Assembly (NCBI GenBank): GCA_002411015.1
Contig: DHPY01000109.1
Coordinates: 1-18,465 of the forward strand
Length of the DNA: 18,465 nt
Source of the DNA: Armatimonadetes bacterium UBA5352
GTDB taxonomy: Bacteria > Armatimonadota > Zipacnadia > Zipacnadales > UBA5352
Direction: 5' to 3'
Shown piece by piece: positions 1 to 7,660 of the stretch. The notes beneath the pieces are model-generated. The model was not told the origin of the DNA, did no database searches, and saw only the letters and a list, made by a program, of their open reading frames with translations. Positions within the stretch are counted from its first letter, which is position 1; each line of letters opens with the position of its first letter. The position numbers and the translations under genes were made by a program.

Positions 1-72
1 GACGCGCGACTCGCCCTTCGGCGGAGGCGGGTTGAGGAAGCCGTATTGTGTGGCGTCACGCTTGCAAACCAT
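1..72 (-). CDS. Possible partial gene leaving the left edge, product unknown
   Basis: An ATG at 72-70 opens a reading frame that stays open for 24 codons to the window edge. A GGAG lies eight bases upstream of the ATG (positions 81-84), a good Shine-Dalgarno. Third codon positions are mostly G or C, like the neighbouring genes, and the strand matches all other genes here. The visible peptide starts MVCKRDATQYGFLN and continues with a proline run. I do not recognise it. The visible part is short, so this could be chance; the opposite strand is also open here. Confidence 0.42.
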   Translation of the reverse strand, partial: MVCKRDATQYGFLNPPPPKGESRV

Positions 73-163
73 GAACGTTGCTCCGATGACAACTTGCACT
101 ATCACACGGACGCATGATTCCACGCAGACGGGCACGACACTTTCTTTCTGAACACAACCCGAA

Positions 164-210
164 AGCCTGTCCTACGTGACGTCTGTGACAGGCTGGAGAG
201 CCTGTCCTAC
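164..210. repeat. Palindromic repeat unit with a direct copy, touching the thrB stop
   Basis: AGCCTGTCCTAC occurs twice, at 164-175 and 199-210. The second copy is the right arm of a perfect 8-bp inverted repeat, GACAGGCT (187-194) and AGCCTGTC (199-206), with a 4-base GGAG loop. The thrB stop codon (209-207) and its last two codons lie in or beside the second copy. The hairpin has no T-run after it, so it is not a classic terminator. It looks like an interspersed palindromic element (REP-like) that may also protect the 3' end of the mRNA. Confidence 0.6.
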
Positions 211-1109
211 ACGACTGCAGTCGCGCCCTCGGGCGAGAGCGGGAGAGTGCGCGCGATGGCTTTCGTGCCGGCGCGAGCGAAGGCATTCACCATCGCGGCG
301 CCAACATCCTCCCCGCCCTCGGTGACGAATGCGGCCACCGTCGGGCCGGAGCCGCTGAGGGCCGCTCCATGCGCGCCCTCGGCAAGCGCGGCCGCGATCG
401 CGTCATCCATCCCCGGCACGAGATGCGCCCGGTAGGGCTGGTGCAGCCGGTCGCGCATCGCCTCGCCGAGCACGCTGAAGTCGCCAGAGACGAGGCCGGC
501 GACGATCAGGCCCACCCGGCAGAGGTTGAAGACGCCATCCGCGTGCGGGATCGTCTCCGGCAGCGCCTTGCGGGCCTCATGGGTGGCGACCTCGAAGTCC
601 GGCACCGCCACAACGCATGACAGCCCGGGCGCGACATCGAGCGGCTCGACGAGCACCTCGCCGCTGTCAAGCGTGCAGCAGACCGTGAGGCCGCCGAGCA
701 GCGCCGGCGCGACATTGTCCGGATGGCCCTCGACGGCGGTCGCGATGTCCAGCATCTGCCACTGGCTCAGGCCGAAGCCGAGCAGCTCGTTCGCGGCCAC
801 GATGCCTCCGACGATCGCCGCGGAGCTTGAGCCCATGCCGCGGGCGAGCGGGATGCGGTTGAGCTGGTGCAGATCGAGCCCGGGCAGCCTCTCCCCCACT
901 GCGTCGGCGGCGGCCTGCGCTGCGCCGAGGACCAGGTGCGTGGCATCGCGCGGCAGCGAATCGGCGCCCTCACCCTCGATGCGAACGCCCGGCGTCGGCG
1001 CGAGCGCCAGCGTGACAGTGTTGTGCAGCCCGACCGCTAGCCCGAGGCAGTCGTAGCCGGGGCCGAGGTTCGCGCTGGTTGCGGGCACCCTGACGGTCAC
1101 CGAACGCAT
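207..1109 (-). CDS. thrB: Homoserine kinase
   Basis: This 300-residue cytoplasmic enzyme phosphorylates L-homoserine with ATP, the step before threonine synthase. It belongs to the GHMP kinase family and has the usual length. Visible motifs are PATSANLGPGYDCLG at residues 9-23, the ATP-binding PLARGMGSSSAA loop at 87-98, EGHPDNVAPALLGG at 127-140 and the C-terminal LSGSGPTVAAF motif at 251-261. The ATG at 1109 shares its A with the TGA stop of alr, and AGGAG sits nine bases upstream, inside alr. The two genes are therefore very likely translationally coupled. No threonine synthase or homoserine dehydrogenase gene is visible in the window. The 3' end lies in a palindromic repeat. Confidence 0.95.
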   Translation of the reverse strand: MRSVTVRVPATSANLGPGYDCLGLAVGLHNTVTLALAPTPGVRIEGEGADSLPRDATHLVLGAAQAAADAVGERLPGLDLHQLNRIPLARGMGSSSAAIVGGIVAANELLGFGLSQWQMLDIATAVEGHPDNVAPALLGGLTVCCTLDSGEVLVEPLDVAPGLSCVVAVPDFEVATHEARKALPETIPHADGVFNLCRVGLIVAGLVSGDFSVLGEAMRDRLHQPYRAHLVPGMDDAIAAALAEGAHGAALSGSGPTVAAFVTEGGEDVGAAMVNAFARAGTKAIARTLPLSPEGATAVV

Positions 1110-2230
1110 CAGTCTTCACTCCTGCCGAGGTAGACGCGGGGCAGGCGCGGGGCGAGCCGGCAGACGATCTCCTGCCCGATCGTGCCCGCGCGCTCCGCGA
1201 TCTCCTCGATCGTGATCCGCTCGTCGCCCTGGCGGCCGATGAGCACCGCCTCGTCACCGATCGCCACCAGGCCCGCGTCGGTCACATCGACCGTAATGGC
1301 GTCCATCGAGACGCGGCCGATCAGCGGGCAGCGGCGGCCGTTGATCAGCACATCCGCGTTGCCCGAGAGCGCACGGGGGTAGCCATCGGCGTAGCCCACT
1401 GAGAGCACCGCGATCCGGCTGTCGCGCGGGGCGTGCCAGGTCATGCCGTATCCGACAGGCTGCCCGGCCTGGATCGTCTTGACCGCGCTCACAAGGCAGC
1501 GGAGCGTCATGACGGGCCGCAGGCCCTCGGGCGTGAGCGCGGGGTCGTAGCCGGGATTGAAGCCGTAGAGGATCGCGCCGGGGCGCACCATCTCAAACCG
1601 AGCCTCCGGCAGCCGCAGGAGGCCGACGCTGTTGCACAGGTGCCTGATCGGGCCGCCCGGCCTGCCGCAGCCGAACTCGGCGCACATCGCGATGAACTGC
1701 TCGACCTGGTGGCTGGTCCACTCCAGATCGGTCGCCTCGGCGAAGTGCGAGAAGACTCCGGCGACCTCGATCTCCCGCAGGTCCGTCAGCCTCTCCGCGA
1801 GGGAGTGAGCAACCTCCGGCCGCGCGCCATGCCGGCCCATGCCGGTGTCCAGCTTCACATGCACTCGCGCCTGCCTGCCCAGCCGCCGTGCCGCCTCGGC
1901 CACCATCACGGCGTGCTGCGGCTCGCCGACGGAGGGCATCAGGTCATGCGCGAGCGTGTCATCGATCTCCGTGGCGTTCGGCGGGCCGAGCACGAGGATC
2001 GGCGCCCGCAGCCCAGCCTCGCGAAGCTCGATGCCCTCATCCGCGATCGCAACGCACAGGAGCGCCACCCCGGCATCCAGCGCCGCGTCCGAGACCTCGA
2101 CCGCCCCGTGGCCGTATGCGCCCGCCTTCACGATTGCGGCGATTGCGGCCCCGGGCCCTATGACGCCCCGGATGGCGCGAATGTTGCCGCGAATCGCGGC
2201 CAGGTCTACCTCAACGAATGCGGGTCGCAC
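1109..2230 (-). CDS. alr: Alanine racemase
   Basis: This PLP-dependent fold-type III enzyme interconverts L- and D-alanine for peptidoglycan. I take the GTG at 2230 as start because GGAGG lies six bases upstream; an in-frame TTG at 2251 has no Shine-Dalgarno. This gives 373 residues, a normal length. The PLP lysine is K35 in VKAGAYGHG; R133 in KLDTGMGRHG is the pyridine-nitrogen contact; Y261 in VGYGMTW is the expected second catalytic base; GYADGYPR (279-286) and GRVSMD (305-310) follow. The residue two after K35 is Gly where Asp or Asn is usual. The stop overlaps the thrB start by one base. The gene lies 86 bases after the membrane-protein gene, so it may be read from the same transcript or from its own promoter. 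Confidence 0.95.
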   Translation of the reverse strand: MRPAFVEVDLAAIRGNIRAIRGVIGPGAAIAAIVKAGAYGHGAVEVSDAALDAGVALLCVAIADEGIELREAGLRAPILVLGPPNATEIDDTLAHDLMPSVGEPQHAVMVAEAARRLGRQARVHVKLDTGMGRHGARPEVAHSLAERLTDLREIEVAGVFSHFAEATDLEWTSHQVEQFIAMCAEFGCGRPGGPIRHLCNSVGLLRLPEARFEMVRPGAILYGFNPGYDPALTPEGLRPVMTLRCLVSAVKTIQAGQPVGYGMTWHAPRDSRIAVLSVGYADGYPRALSGNADVLINGRRCPLIGRVSMDAITVDVTDAGLVAIGDEAVLIGRQGDERITIEEIAERAGTIGQEIVCRLAPRLPRVYLGRSED

Positions 2231-2236
2231 ATGAAG

Positions 2237-2241
2237 CCTCC
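2237..2241 (-). promoter_or_regulatory. Shine-Dalgarno that fixes the alr start
   Basis: GGAGG on the minus strand lies six bases before the GTG at 2230. It decides against the longer reading from the TTG at 2251, which would place this site inside the gene. Confidence 0.75.
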
Positions 2242-2276
2242 GGCTGAGCAAGGGGTGGGGCGATGGGCTCGGCTGA

Positions 2277-2288
2277 GGGGAATTCCCC
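2277..2288. repeat. Perfect 12-bp palindrome before alr
   Basis: GGGGAATTCCCC is a perfect dyad in the 86-base spacer between the membrane-protein stop (2317) and the alr start (2230). It has no loop, so it would suit a dimeric DNA-binding protein better than an RNA hairpin. Function is not known; chance is possible in GC-rich DNA. Confidence 0.4.
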
Positions 2289-2316
2289 GCCGCGTGTGGC
2301 CAGTCCTTCCGGCGCG

Positions 2317-3246
2317 TCAGTCAGCGTTGCGTCCCAGGTCGGCCGCGTCCTGCTCCTCCGCCCAGTGCAGCAGGCGCATCAGGGCGTTGGAGATGGCGAA
2401 GCCGACGGAGAAGACGCATCCGGCGGCCAGGATCGCGTGCGGGTACTTCCCGGCCGCCACGAAAGGCGATCCCGCCTGCCATGCGCCCAGCGTCGTTGCG
2501 ACCATCACCGCCGCGGAGGCGGCGCAGGAGCCGCCGGGCACCGCATCGATCCGGCGCCCGCCGGTGACGTCGGTGGGCGGCATCCCAAGCTTGGGCACCT
2601 CAAGGTCCGACTGCCGTGGGCGCGCGACCCAGGCGTAGAGCTGCTGGAGGAGTGTGTGCGTGGCCTCCCGCGCTCCGCGCAGGTCGGTGGCCTCACGTGA
2701 GACGATCGTGAACGAACGATTGCGTTCGCGTGGCGCGTGCCAGCGGATGCGGATGCGACTCAAGCCCGCGACCGGCTGGACCGGCTCGATCAGGTCAATG
2801 CGATCGCGCGGGAGGTACCAGTCAAAGTCATCACCGTGGTAGACCAGTGAATCGCCCCATGCCGCGAGGAAGCCGATGTCGCGGTCGGTGTCTCCGTCCC
2901 ACACGAACTGCTCGTCGCCGGGCGAGAAGCCGATGAAGATGGGCTTCACGCCCGACGGGAGCTTGCTCTCAGCGGGTCCGATCTTCTCCGCGAGTGCGCG
3001 CCGCAGCGAGCTGTTGCCGGCCAGCGCGAGGTGGTTGTACACGAGCCAGGTTGCCAGCGGCGACAGCACCAGCGCGGCGCCCGCGATGAGCATCGGGGTG
3101 GAGCCAGAGCCGTCGGGATAGACCACCAGCACGATGGCAAGGCCCAGCGCGAACGGCAGCACGGCCGCGAGCGAACTCGCGACCGTAAGCAGCCTGTTAT
3201 AGCGGCGCCGCACATCCGCGCCGAAGACACGATCACTCTGGCTCAT
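2317..3246 (-). CDS. Four-helix membrane protein of unknown function
   Basis: I do not recognise this 309-residue protein. Hydrophobic stretches suggest four membrane helices: about 19-43, 51-74, 239-257 and 268-290. Between helices 2 and 3 lies a soluble region of some 160 residues rich in Trp, Asp and Arg, with a pattern such as DSLVYHGDDFDWYLPRDRI. It vaguely recalls the beta-strand layout of bacterial PH-like domains; this is a weak guess. The ATG at 3246 has GGAG six bases upstream. It starts 21 bases after the stop of the lipoprotein gene, so the two are almost surely in one operon. The job is likely at the cell envelope, as judged from topology and neighbours only. Confidence 0.8.
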   Translation of the reverse strand: MSQSDRVFGADVRRRYNRLLTVASSLAAVLPFALGLAIVLVVYPDGSGSTPMLIAGAALVLSPLATWLVYNHLALAGNSSLRRALAEKIGPAESKLPSGVKPIFIGFSPGDEQFVWDGDTDRDIGFLAAWGDSLVYHGDDFDWYLPRDRIDLIEPVQPVAGLSRIRIRWHAPRERNRSFTIVSREATDLRGAREATHTLLQQLYAWVARPRQSDLEVPKLGMPPTDVTGGRRIDAVPGGSCAASAAVMVATTLGAWQAGSPFVAAGKYPHAILAAGCVFSVGFAISNALMRLLHWAEEQDAADLGRNAD

Positions 3247-3267
3247 TGTCTGCTCCGACCGACGACG

Positions 3268-4293
3268 CTACCTGGCGTCGAGCGTGAAGTCCGCGCCGGT
3301 GGTGGCGTTCGCGGTGATGGCAACGTCACGGTAGGCGGGCTGGTAGTTGTAGGCGAAGGCATCCACGCGATGGGTGCCTGGCGGAAGCGGCAGGACGTAG
3401 CTGCCTCCGTTATCGGCAAGCGTCGAGAGGACGTTCCAGCGGAACCACGGTGCGCTGCGCAGGTCGGCGCCGTAGGCGTTCTGAATGCGCGTGATCGTGG
3501 CCTGCGGAATCGCGGGGGCGTAGCCGGCCGCCAGCCTCGCGCGGACGCTTGCGCCACCGAGCGAGACGGAGCCGCCACCGGTGCGCCCCGAAGCGATGCC
3601 CTGAGCCCGGCCGGCGGGCGCGTTCGCGTCCTGAACAAGCTCGAGGTCCATATTGCGCTTCCGCTGTGACGCCTGGAGGCCTGCGACCAACTGCACGTCG
3701 GCCATGTAGCCTGCCACCGTGGCGGTGACGAGATAGTCACCGGCGGTGACAGCGCTCAGAACGAACTGGCCATTCCCGTCGGTGTAGGCGACGTAGTGCG
3801 TGCCCGCCGGCGGGATGGTGGTCACAGGCTGTCCCTCCGCGACCGTGACCGCACCGCCGGGTATTGCGTACACCGGCACGCGCACAGCGGCGCGGGTGGA
3901 GCCGTCGGTGTCGCGCATCGTGACGCGGCCGCTGATCATGCCGCCATCCTGAGCCTCAAGCGCGCCAAGCTGCAGATCGGAGTCGGCGTCCACATCGATC
4001 AGGCGGACGATGCCACGGAACTCGGTCGCCACGATTTGCAGCAGATGCCTGCCCTCAGGCAGCCCGCGCAGGCGCAACTCGCTCGTTCCGCGGCTGATCG
4101 TGCGGATAACCTGGCCGTCGAGGATCACGTCGGCGTCATCGTCAGTGTCACTACCGAACAGGTCCTGGATCTGCCCGACCGCGCCACCGATGCCGATCAG
4201 ACCAAGGAGCGCGCCCAACCCTCCCCCGGCACAGCCCGCGAGAATGAGTGCTACGCCCGCGATTGCGAAGAGATGCGTCAGTCGCTGATACAC
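3268..4293 (-). CDS. Lipoprotein with beta-sandwich (carboxypeptidase-regulatory-like) repeats
   Basis: The GTG at 4293 is the best start: AAGGTGGAG lies just upstream, and the protein then opens with a compact lipoprotein signal, MYQRLTHLF, a hydrophobic core and the lipobox LAGC with Cys at residue 21. An ATG at 4326 is in frame but has a weak site and would lengthen the signal. The mature part (about 320 residues) seems to hold three beta-sandwich modules: one near 55-105 (DVILDGQVIRT, GLPEGRHLLQI), one near 117-205 with the pattern ISGRV, TDGNGQFVLSAVTAGDYLVTA, and one near 280-341 (DNGGSYVLPLPPGTHRVDAFA). The last two resemble CarboxypepD_reg-like folds that often bind surfaces or partners. 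No catalytic motif is visible. It lies 87 bases after the GH42-like gene and 21 bases before the membrane-protein gene. Confidence 0.82.
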   Translation of the reverse strand: MYQRLTHLFAIAGVALILAGCAGGGLGALLGLIGIGGAVGQIQDLFGSDTDDDADVILDGQVIRTISRGTSELRLRGLPEGRHLLQIVATEFRGIVRLIDVDADSDLQLGALEAQDGGMISGRVTMRDTDGSTRAAVRVPVYAIPGGAVTVAEGQPVTTIPPAGTHYVAYTDGNGQFVLSAVTAGDYLVTATVAGYMADVQLVAGLQASQRKRNMDLELVQDANAPAGRAQGIASGRTGGGSVSLGGASVRARLAAGYAPAIPQATITRIQNAYGADLRSAPWFRWNVLSTLADNGGSYVLPLPPGTHRVDAFAYNYQPAYRDVAITANATTGADFTLDAR

Positions 4294-4297
4294 AGTG

Positions 4298-4306
4298 CTC
4301 CACCTT
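4298..4306 (-). promoter_or_regulatory. Shine-Dalgarno that fixes the lipoprotein start
   Basis: AAGGTGGAG on the minus strand ends four bases before the GTG at 4293; its AAGGTG core is seven bases away. It supports the GTG over the upstream ATG at 4326. Confidence 0.65.
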
Positions 4307-4380
4307 CTTCCGTCAGTCTCCCGCATTGCCCGACGCAGATGAGACTTCGCCAGGCGCCCGCATGTTCCCTTGCCAGAGTG

Positions 4381-6855
4381 CTATTCCTCCGCCGGGTAGA
4401 TCTCGACCCGCCCGCTGGCGGCAGTGATCCACAAGTCCAGCCGCCCGCGATGGTCGGCGACCACGGTCATTGCATTGCTGCGCTCCCGACCCTCCAGGAG
4501 CGTTACCTGGTGCGTCGAGCCAGGCTCCACCGGATAGAGTCCGCTGTCAACCGTCACGCGAATGGCGGTCGCTGAGCCTCCATAGAAGCGTTCGGGATCG
4601 CCGCGACGCTCGCGCCCCCAGGTCGCCCCGTTGCCGCCGACCTCCATCATCAGGAGGCCACGCGAGTAGGCGCCGATGCGCGCCTGGCACTCCCCCTCCT
4701 CCGGCCGCAGCCGCAGCGGAAGCGCCTCGCAGTGGCGCAGCGAGCGCGTGGGGAGGTCGACGCTCAGGCGCACCATCCCGCTGCGCGCGCCCTCAGCGGT
4801 GCGCTCTGCTGCGGAGAACCTCGTGGTCGCGCCGAGGAAGGCGCGGTGATCCGCGGCCCCCGCCAGCACCTCAACCCGGCCCTCACCCGCGCGCCGGAAC
4901 AGGTGCAGCCAGTCATCGGAGCCCGAGATGCTCACCGCCGGATCCACAAGCAGACTCGAGATCAGCCGATAGCGGGCGCGCCGGGAGAGAAGGTCGCAGT
5001 GCACGGCCGCATGCAGCGGATCATCCGGCGGCCACCAGCTCCACGCCGAGAAGGGCGCAAACACAGTCAGCCCGGAGCCCACTGTCGTGACCGTCAGGCC
5101 CATGAAGTGCGGCCGCTGCTCACCATCGAAGCGCACGCCCTGCGTCGCAAGCGGCACGGCGTTCGACGCCGGGCGGATGTACCAGCTTGGTCCCTGGAAA
5201 GCGTAGCTGCGGGCCTCCGTGACCGCGCCCTCGAAGCGCCGCTGGGTCATGTGACCGACGGAAGTGTTGATGCCCTCGCTCGGCACGAACAGCCCCCGCG
5301 CCTCCATCCCGAGATTGACCGACGGAAAGGCCGGGTGCCTCTCGCCCACGAGGAAGCTCCCCAGCCGATCGGCGGGGTCAACTGCCCCTGCGATCCCCAG
5401 CAGTACCGCAAGCGGACTCTGCGTCGGCGCCCACGATCCGGCCTCGTACATCCCGATGCCGAGATCGGCAAAGAGCGTGCCACCGCTCTCGACGTAGGCT
5501 TCGATGGAATCGGCGGCGCCCGCCGGAACCGACAGGCAGGTCGGCATGAGCAGCGTGCTGTAGCCGCTGAGGTCGGTGCTCGGCAGGTCCTCGATCGTCA
5601 GGTAGTCCAGCCCGCCGAAGATGCTGCCGAGGCGGTAGTTGATGGCAAGCTCCGCGAGCCCGCGCTCCGGAAAACCCTCGATGAAGCCCCACGCAGGCGC
5701 GCCAAAGAACTCGTGGCCGCCGGCGTAGGGCTCGTAGACGACCGCGGCGGTCGGGCGCGGCAGCGGGCCCTCAAAAGGCCTCTGCGCGAGCGCCGCCCGC
5801 AGGTTCGTGAGCGTGTTGTTGCGCCATGCCGCGACCTCGGCAACGCGCGACCAGTCCTCTACGCCCACACCAACCGCGCCGCGCAGCCCTGCCTCGATGA
5901 TCCAGTCGTAAAGCGCGCTATCCCGGTAGGCGTCGCTCGGCGGGAGGGGCGCGCGCAGCCACGGGATGACATCGAACCGCCCGGCCATCCGCGCGATGCT
6001 CACGCCCTGCACATTGTGCGCCTGCACGTCCGGCTCAAGCACGTCCGGAGGGAGGTGCGGCTGCACGATGTCGTAACCGTCAGGGATCGCGGTCAGGGTG
6101 CGGTAGAGCGAGATGCGCCCGGTCATCAACGGAGTGTCCTGGTCATACCGGCGAATCTCCCGCGCCCACAACGCCAGCACATCACGAAGTGCACTCCGCT
6201 GGTACTCCGCGAGGTCCACGGAGGCTCGACCTACTCCGTGCGTCTGATCGTCATCGAGCGGGCGGATCGCGTCCCGCGTGATCTCCGACAGGCTGCGGAA
6301 CTCGCTCCCCCACGCTGAGTTGATCGCGCCGAGCGAGCCATGGCGGGCCAGAAGGAAGGTCCGCAGCCCCTCGTCGGAGTAGTTGATGTCGCGCTCGAGG
6401 TAGTGATCGGTCGCCCAGGCGCTTATGCCCTCAGTGCCTGCAAGACCGCCCACCACCGCCTGCATCCAACTCGCGAGAGCGGCGGCATACTGCCGGTCAT
6501 CAGCCGCAACCGGCCATGTCGCGTCAAGCCTCGTCGGGAGGCCAATGATGACCTTCAGACCTGCGGCGTGCGCCTCACTCACCGCATCGCGCACCGGCTG
6601 AAGGTCCTCGCCTGCATCCACCGGCAGATCGTAATAGAGCGTGTTGAGGCAGGCCCCGTCCGCGTTGATCGCCTGGATGATTTCCACCGCCCCCGGCCCC
6701 TGCAGCCCGGGCATGAAGACCATCGGCTCGCGGCGAGGCGTATCGTCCGCTGCGTACAGGGTGAGCGCTGGGAGGCACAGGCAGAGTAGCAGCAGTGGGG
6801 GAAGCAGCCTGGCGCGACTCCATCCGAGCCCGGGAGTTGGGGGTGCTGCCGGCAT
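4381..6855 (-). CDS. Exported GH42-like protein with glutamine-amidotransferase-like domain, probably not a normal beta-galactosidase
   Basis: This 824-residue protein starts at an ATG with GAGGGTGG upstream. A signal peptide covers about residues 1-36, ending LYAAD, so it is exported. Residues 44-350 look like a GH42-type TIM barrel: LKVIIGLPT (100-108), then W147-ATD-HYLERD and a segment ending GAINSAWGSEFRSLSEI (176-192), which mirrors the family pattern after its acid/base Asn-Glu. Here the place of the Asn-Glu pair is His151-Tyr152. No clear nucleophile Glu is seen near VIPWLRAPLPP (296-306). Residues 365-620 match the beta-galactosidase trimerisation (amidotransferase-like) domain, e.g. 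STLLMPTCLSVPA and YVESGGTLFADLG. The C-terminal 180 residues are beta-rich. Substrate is unknown. It begins 45 bases after rnc. Confidence 0.75.
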   Translation of the reverse strand: MPAAPPTPGLGWSRARLLPPLLLLCLCLPALTLYAADDTPRREPMVFMPGLQGPGAVEIIQAINADGACLNTLYYDLPVDAGEDLQPVRDAVSEAHAAGLKVIIGLPTRLDATWPVAADDRQYAAALASWMQAVVGGLAGTEGISAWATDHYLERDINYSDEGLRTFLLARHGSLGAINSAWGSEFRSLSEITRDAIRPLDDDQTHGVGRASVDLAEYQRSALRDVLALWAREIRRYDQDTPLMTGRISLYRTLTAIPDGYDIVQPHLPPDVLEPDVQAHNVQGVSIARMAGRFDVIPWLRAPLPPSDAYRDSALYDWIIEAGLRGAVGVGVEDWSRVAEVAAWRNNTLTNLRAALAQRPFEGPLPRPTAAVVYEPYAGGHEFFGAPAWGFIEGFPERGLAELAINYRLGSIFGGLDYLTIEDLPSTDLSGYSTLLMPTCLSVPAGAADSIEAYVESGGTLFADLGIGMYEAGSWAPTQSPLAVLLGIAGAVDPADRLGSFLVGERHPAFPSVNLGMEARGLFVPSEGINTSVGHMTQRRFEGAVTEARSYAFQGPSWYIRPASNAVPLATQGVRFDGEQRPHFMGLTVTTVGSGLTVFAPFSAWSWWPPDDPLHAAVHCDLLSRRARYRLISSLLVDPAVSISGSDDWLHLFRRAGEGRVEVLAGAADHRAFLGATTRFSAAERTAEGARSGMVRLSVDLPTRSLRHCEALPLRLRPEEGECQARIGAYSRGLLMMEVGGNGATWGRERRGDPERFYGGSATAIRVTVDSGLYPVEPGSTHQVTLLEGRERSNAMTVVADHRGRLDLWITAASGRVEIYPAEE

Positions 6856-6900
6856 AGTGAGCCACCCTCGACTTCGGCGCGTCTTCTGCGATCTGATCGG

Positions 6901-7626
6901 CTACTCCTTAAGCCATCCATCCAGCGACGCAAGAGCCTGTTCCGCGGCCTCCTGCTCCGCGGCGCGCTTGGTGCTGCCCTCACCGGCGCCGATGACGTTG
7001 CCATCGAAGACGGCTTCCACCACGAACCAGCGATCGTGAGGCGGCCCCTCGGTCCGGACAACGCGGTAGCGTGGCGGAGCCATCGCGCGGGCCTGAACGA
7101 TCTCCTGCAGCGCCGACTTGTGATCGCGCAGGCTGTCGCGCGCCTCGACGTCCTCCAGCAGCGCGCTGAAGTACTCGAGCACGAAACCCCGAGCGCGGTC
7201 GAAGCCGCCTGAGAGGAAGAGTGCGCCGATGAGGGCCTCCACCGCGTCGGCGAGGAGGGAGGCTTTGCGCCTCCCGCCGGTAGTCTCTTCGCCGCGACCG
7301 AGCAAGATGTAGCGGCCAAGTGAGAGCTGCTTTGCGATCGAGGCGAGGGCTGACTTGCGAACCACCGCAGCCTTCAGCCGCGTCAGATCGCCCTCGAGGA
7401 GGTCGGGGAATGCATCGTACAGGTGCGCGGCCAGGATCAGATCGAGCACCGCATCACCGAGATACTCGAGCCGCTGATTGCTCTCCAGGTCGGTCAGCCC
7501 CTGCTCCCGCGCATACGAGCGATGCGTGAAGGCGAGGTGCAGGAGCTGATCTGGCACATCATGCAGGCCGAGGCTCTCACGGAGCTCTGCAAAGCGCTTT
7601 TCTGTCACTCTGTTCGTGCCGCTCAC
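6901..7626 (-). CDS. rnc: Ribonuclease III
   Basis: This 241-residue endonuclease cuts double-stranded RNA, notably the rRNA precursors. The nuclease domain (about 10-155) carries the signature NQRLEYLGDAVLD at residues 50-62, with metal ligands E54, D58, D127 and E130. A double-stranded RNA binding domain follows (about 167-236), ending in GSTKRAAEQEAAEQAL. I place the start at the GTG at 7626: AGAGAGG lies 11 bases upstream, and the longer open frame to 7830 runs into fabF. A second GTG at 7608 has no clear site. It follows fabF by 34 bases. A fab-acpP-rnc order is common in bacteria, and links rRNA processing with lipid supply through a shared transcript. Confidence 0.95.
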   Translation of the reverse strand: MSGTNRVTEKRFAELRESLGLHDVPDQLLHLAFTHRSYAREQGLTDLESNQRLEYLGDAVLDLILAAHLYDAFPDLLEGDLTRLKAAVVRKSALASIAKQLSLGRYILLGRGEETTGGRRKASLLADAVEALIGALFLSGGFDRARGFVLEYFSALLEDVEARDSLRDHKSALQEIVQARAMAPPRYRVVRTEGPPHDRWFVVEAVFDGNVIGAGEGSTKRAAEQEAAEQALASLDGWLKE

Positions 7627-7637
7627 CCGCGTAATCG

Positions 7638-7644
7638 CCTCTCT
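7638..7644 (-). promoter_or_regulatory. Shine-Dalgarno for the rnc GTG start
   Basis: AGAGAGG on the minus strand lies 11 bases before the GTG at 7626, in the fabF-rnc spacer. The spacing is somewhat long, but no better site exists for the alternative GTG at 7608. Confidence 0.5.
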
Positions 7645-7660
7645 GCGCGGAACGGCGCGC

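Noticed and set aside
56..286. Minus-strand frame of 76 codons across the thrB end
   Set aside because: It overlaps thrB in another frame and is Arg/Ser-rich without any motif.
1433..2638. Plus-strand frame of 401 codons opposite alr and the membrane-protein gene
   Set aside because: It crosses the alr start and spacer without any sign of a real gene and is the antisense of alr.
4732..6318. Long plus-strand open frame of 528 codons opposite the GH42-like gene
   Set aside because: It is the antisense of a gene with a signal peptide and recognisable domains; its translation is rich in Arg and Ala and has no family pattern. High GC makes such frames common.
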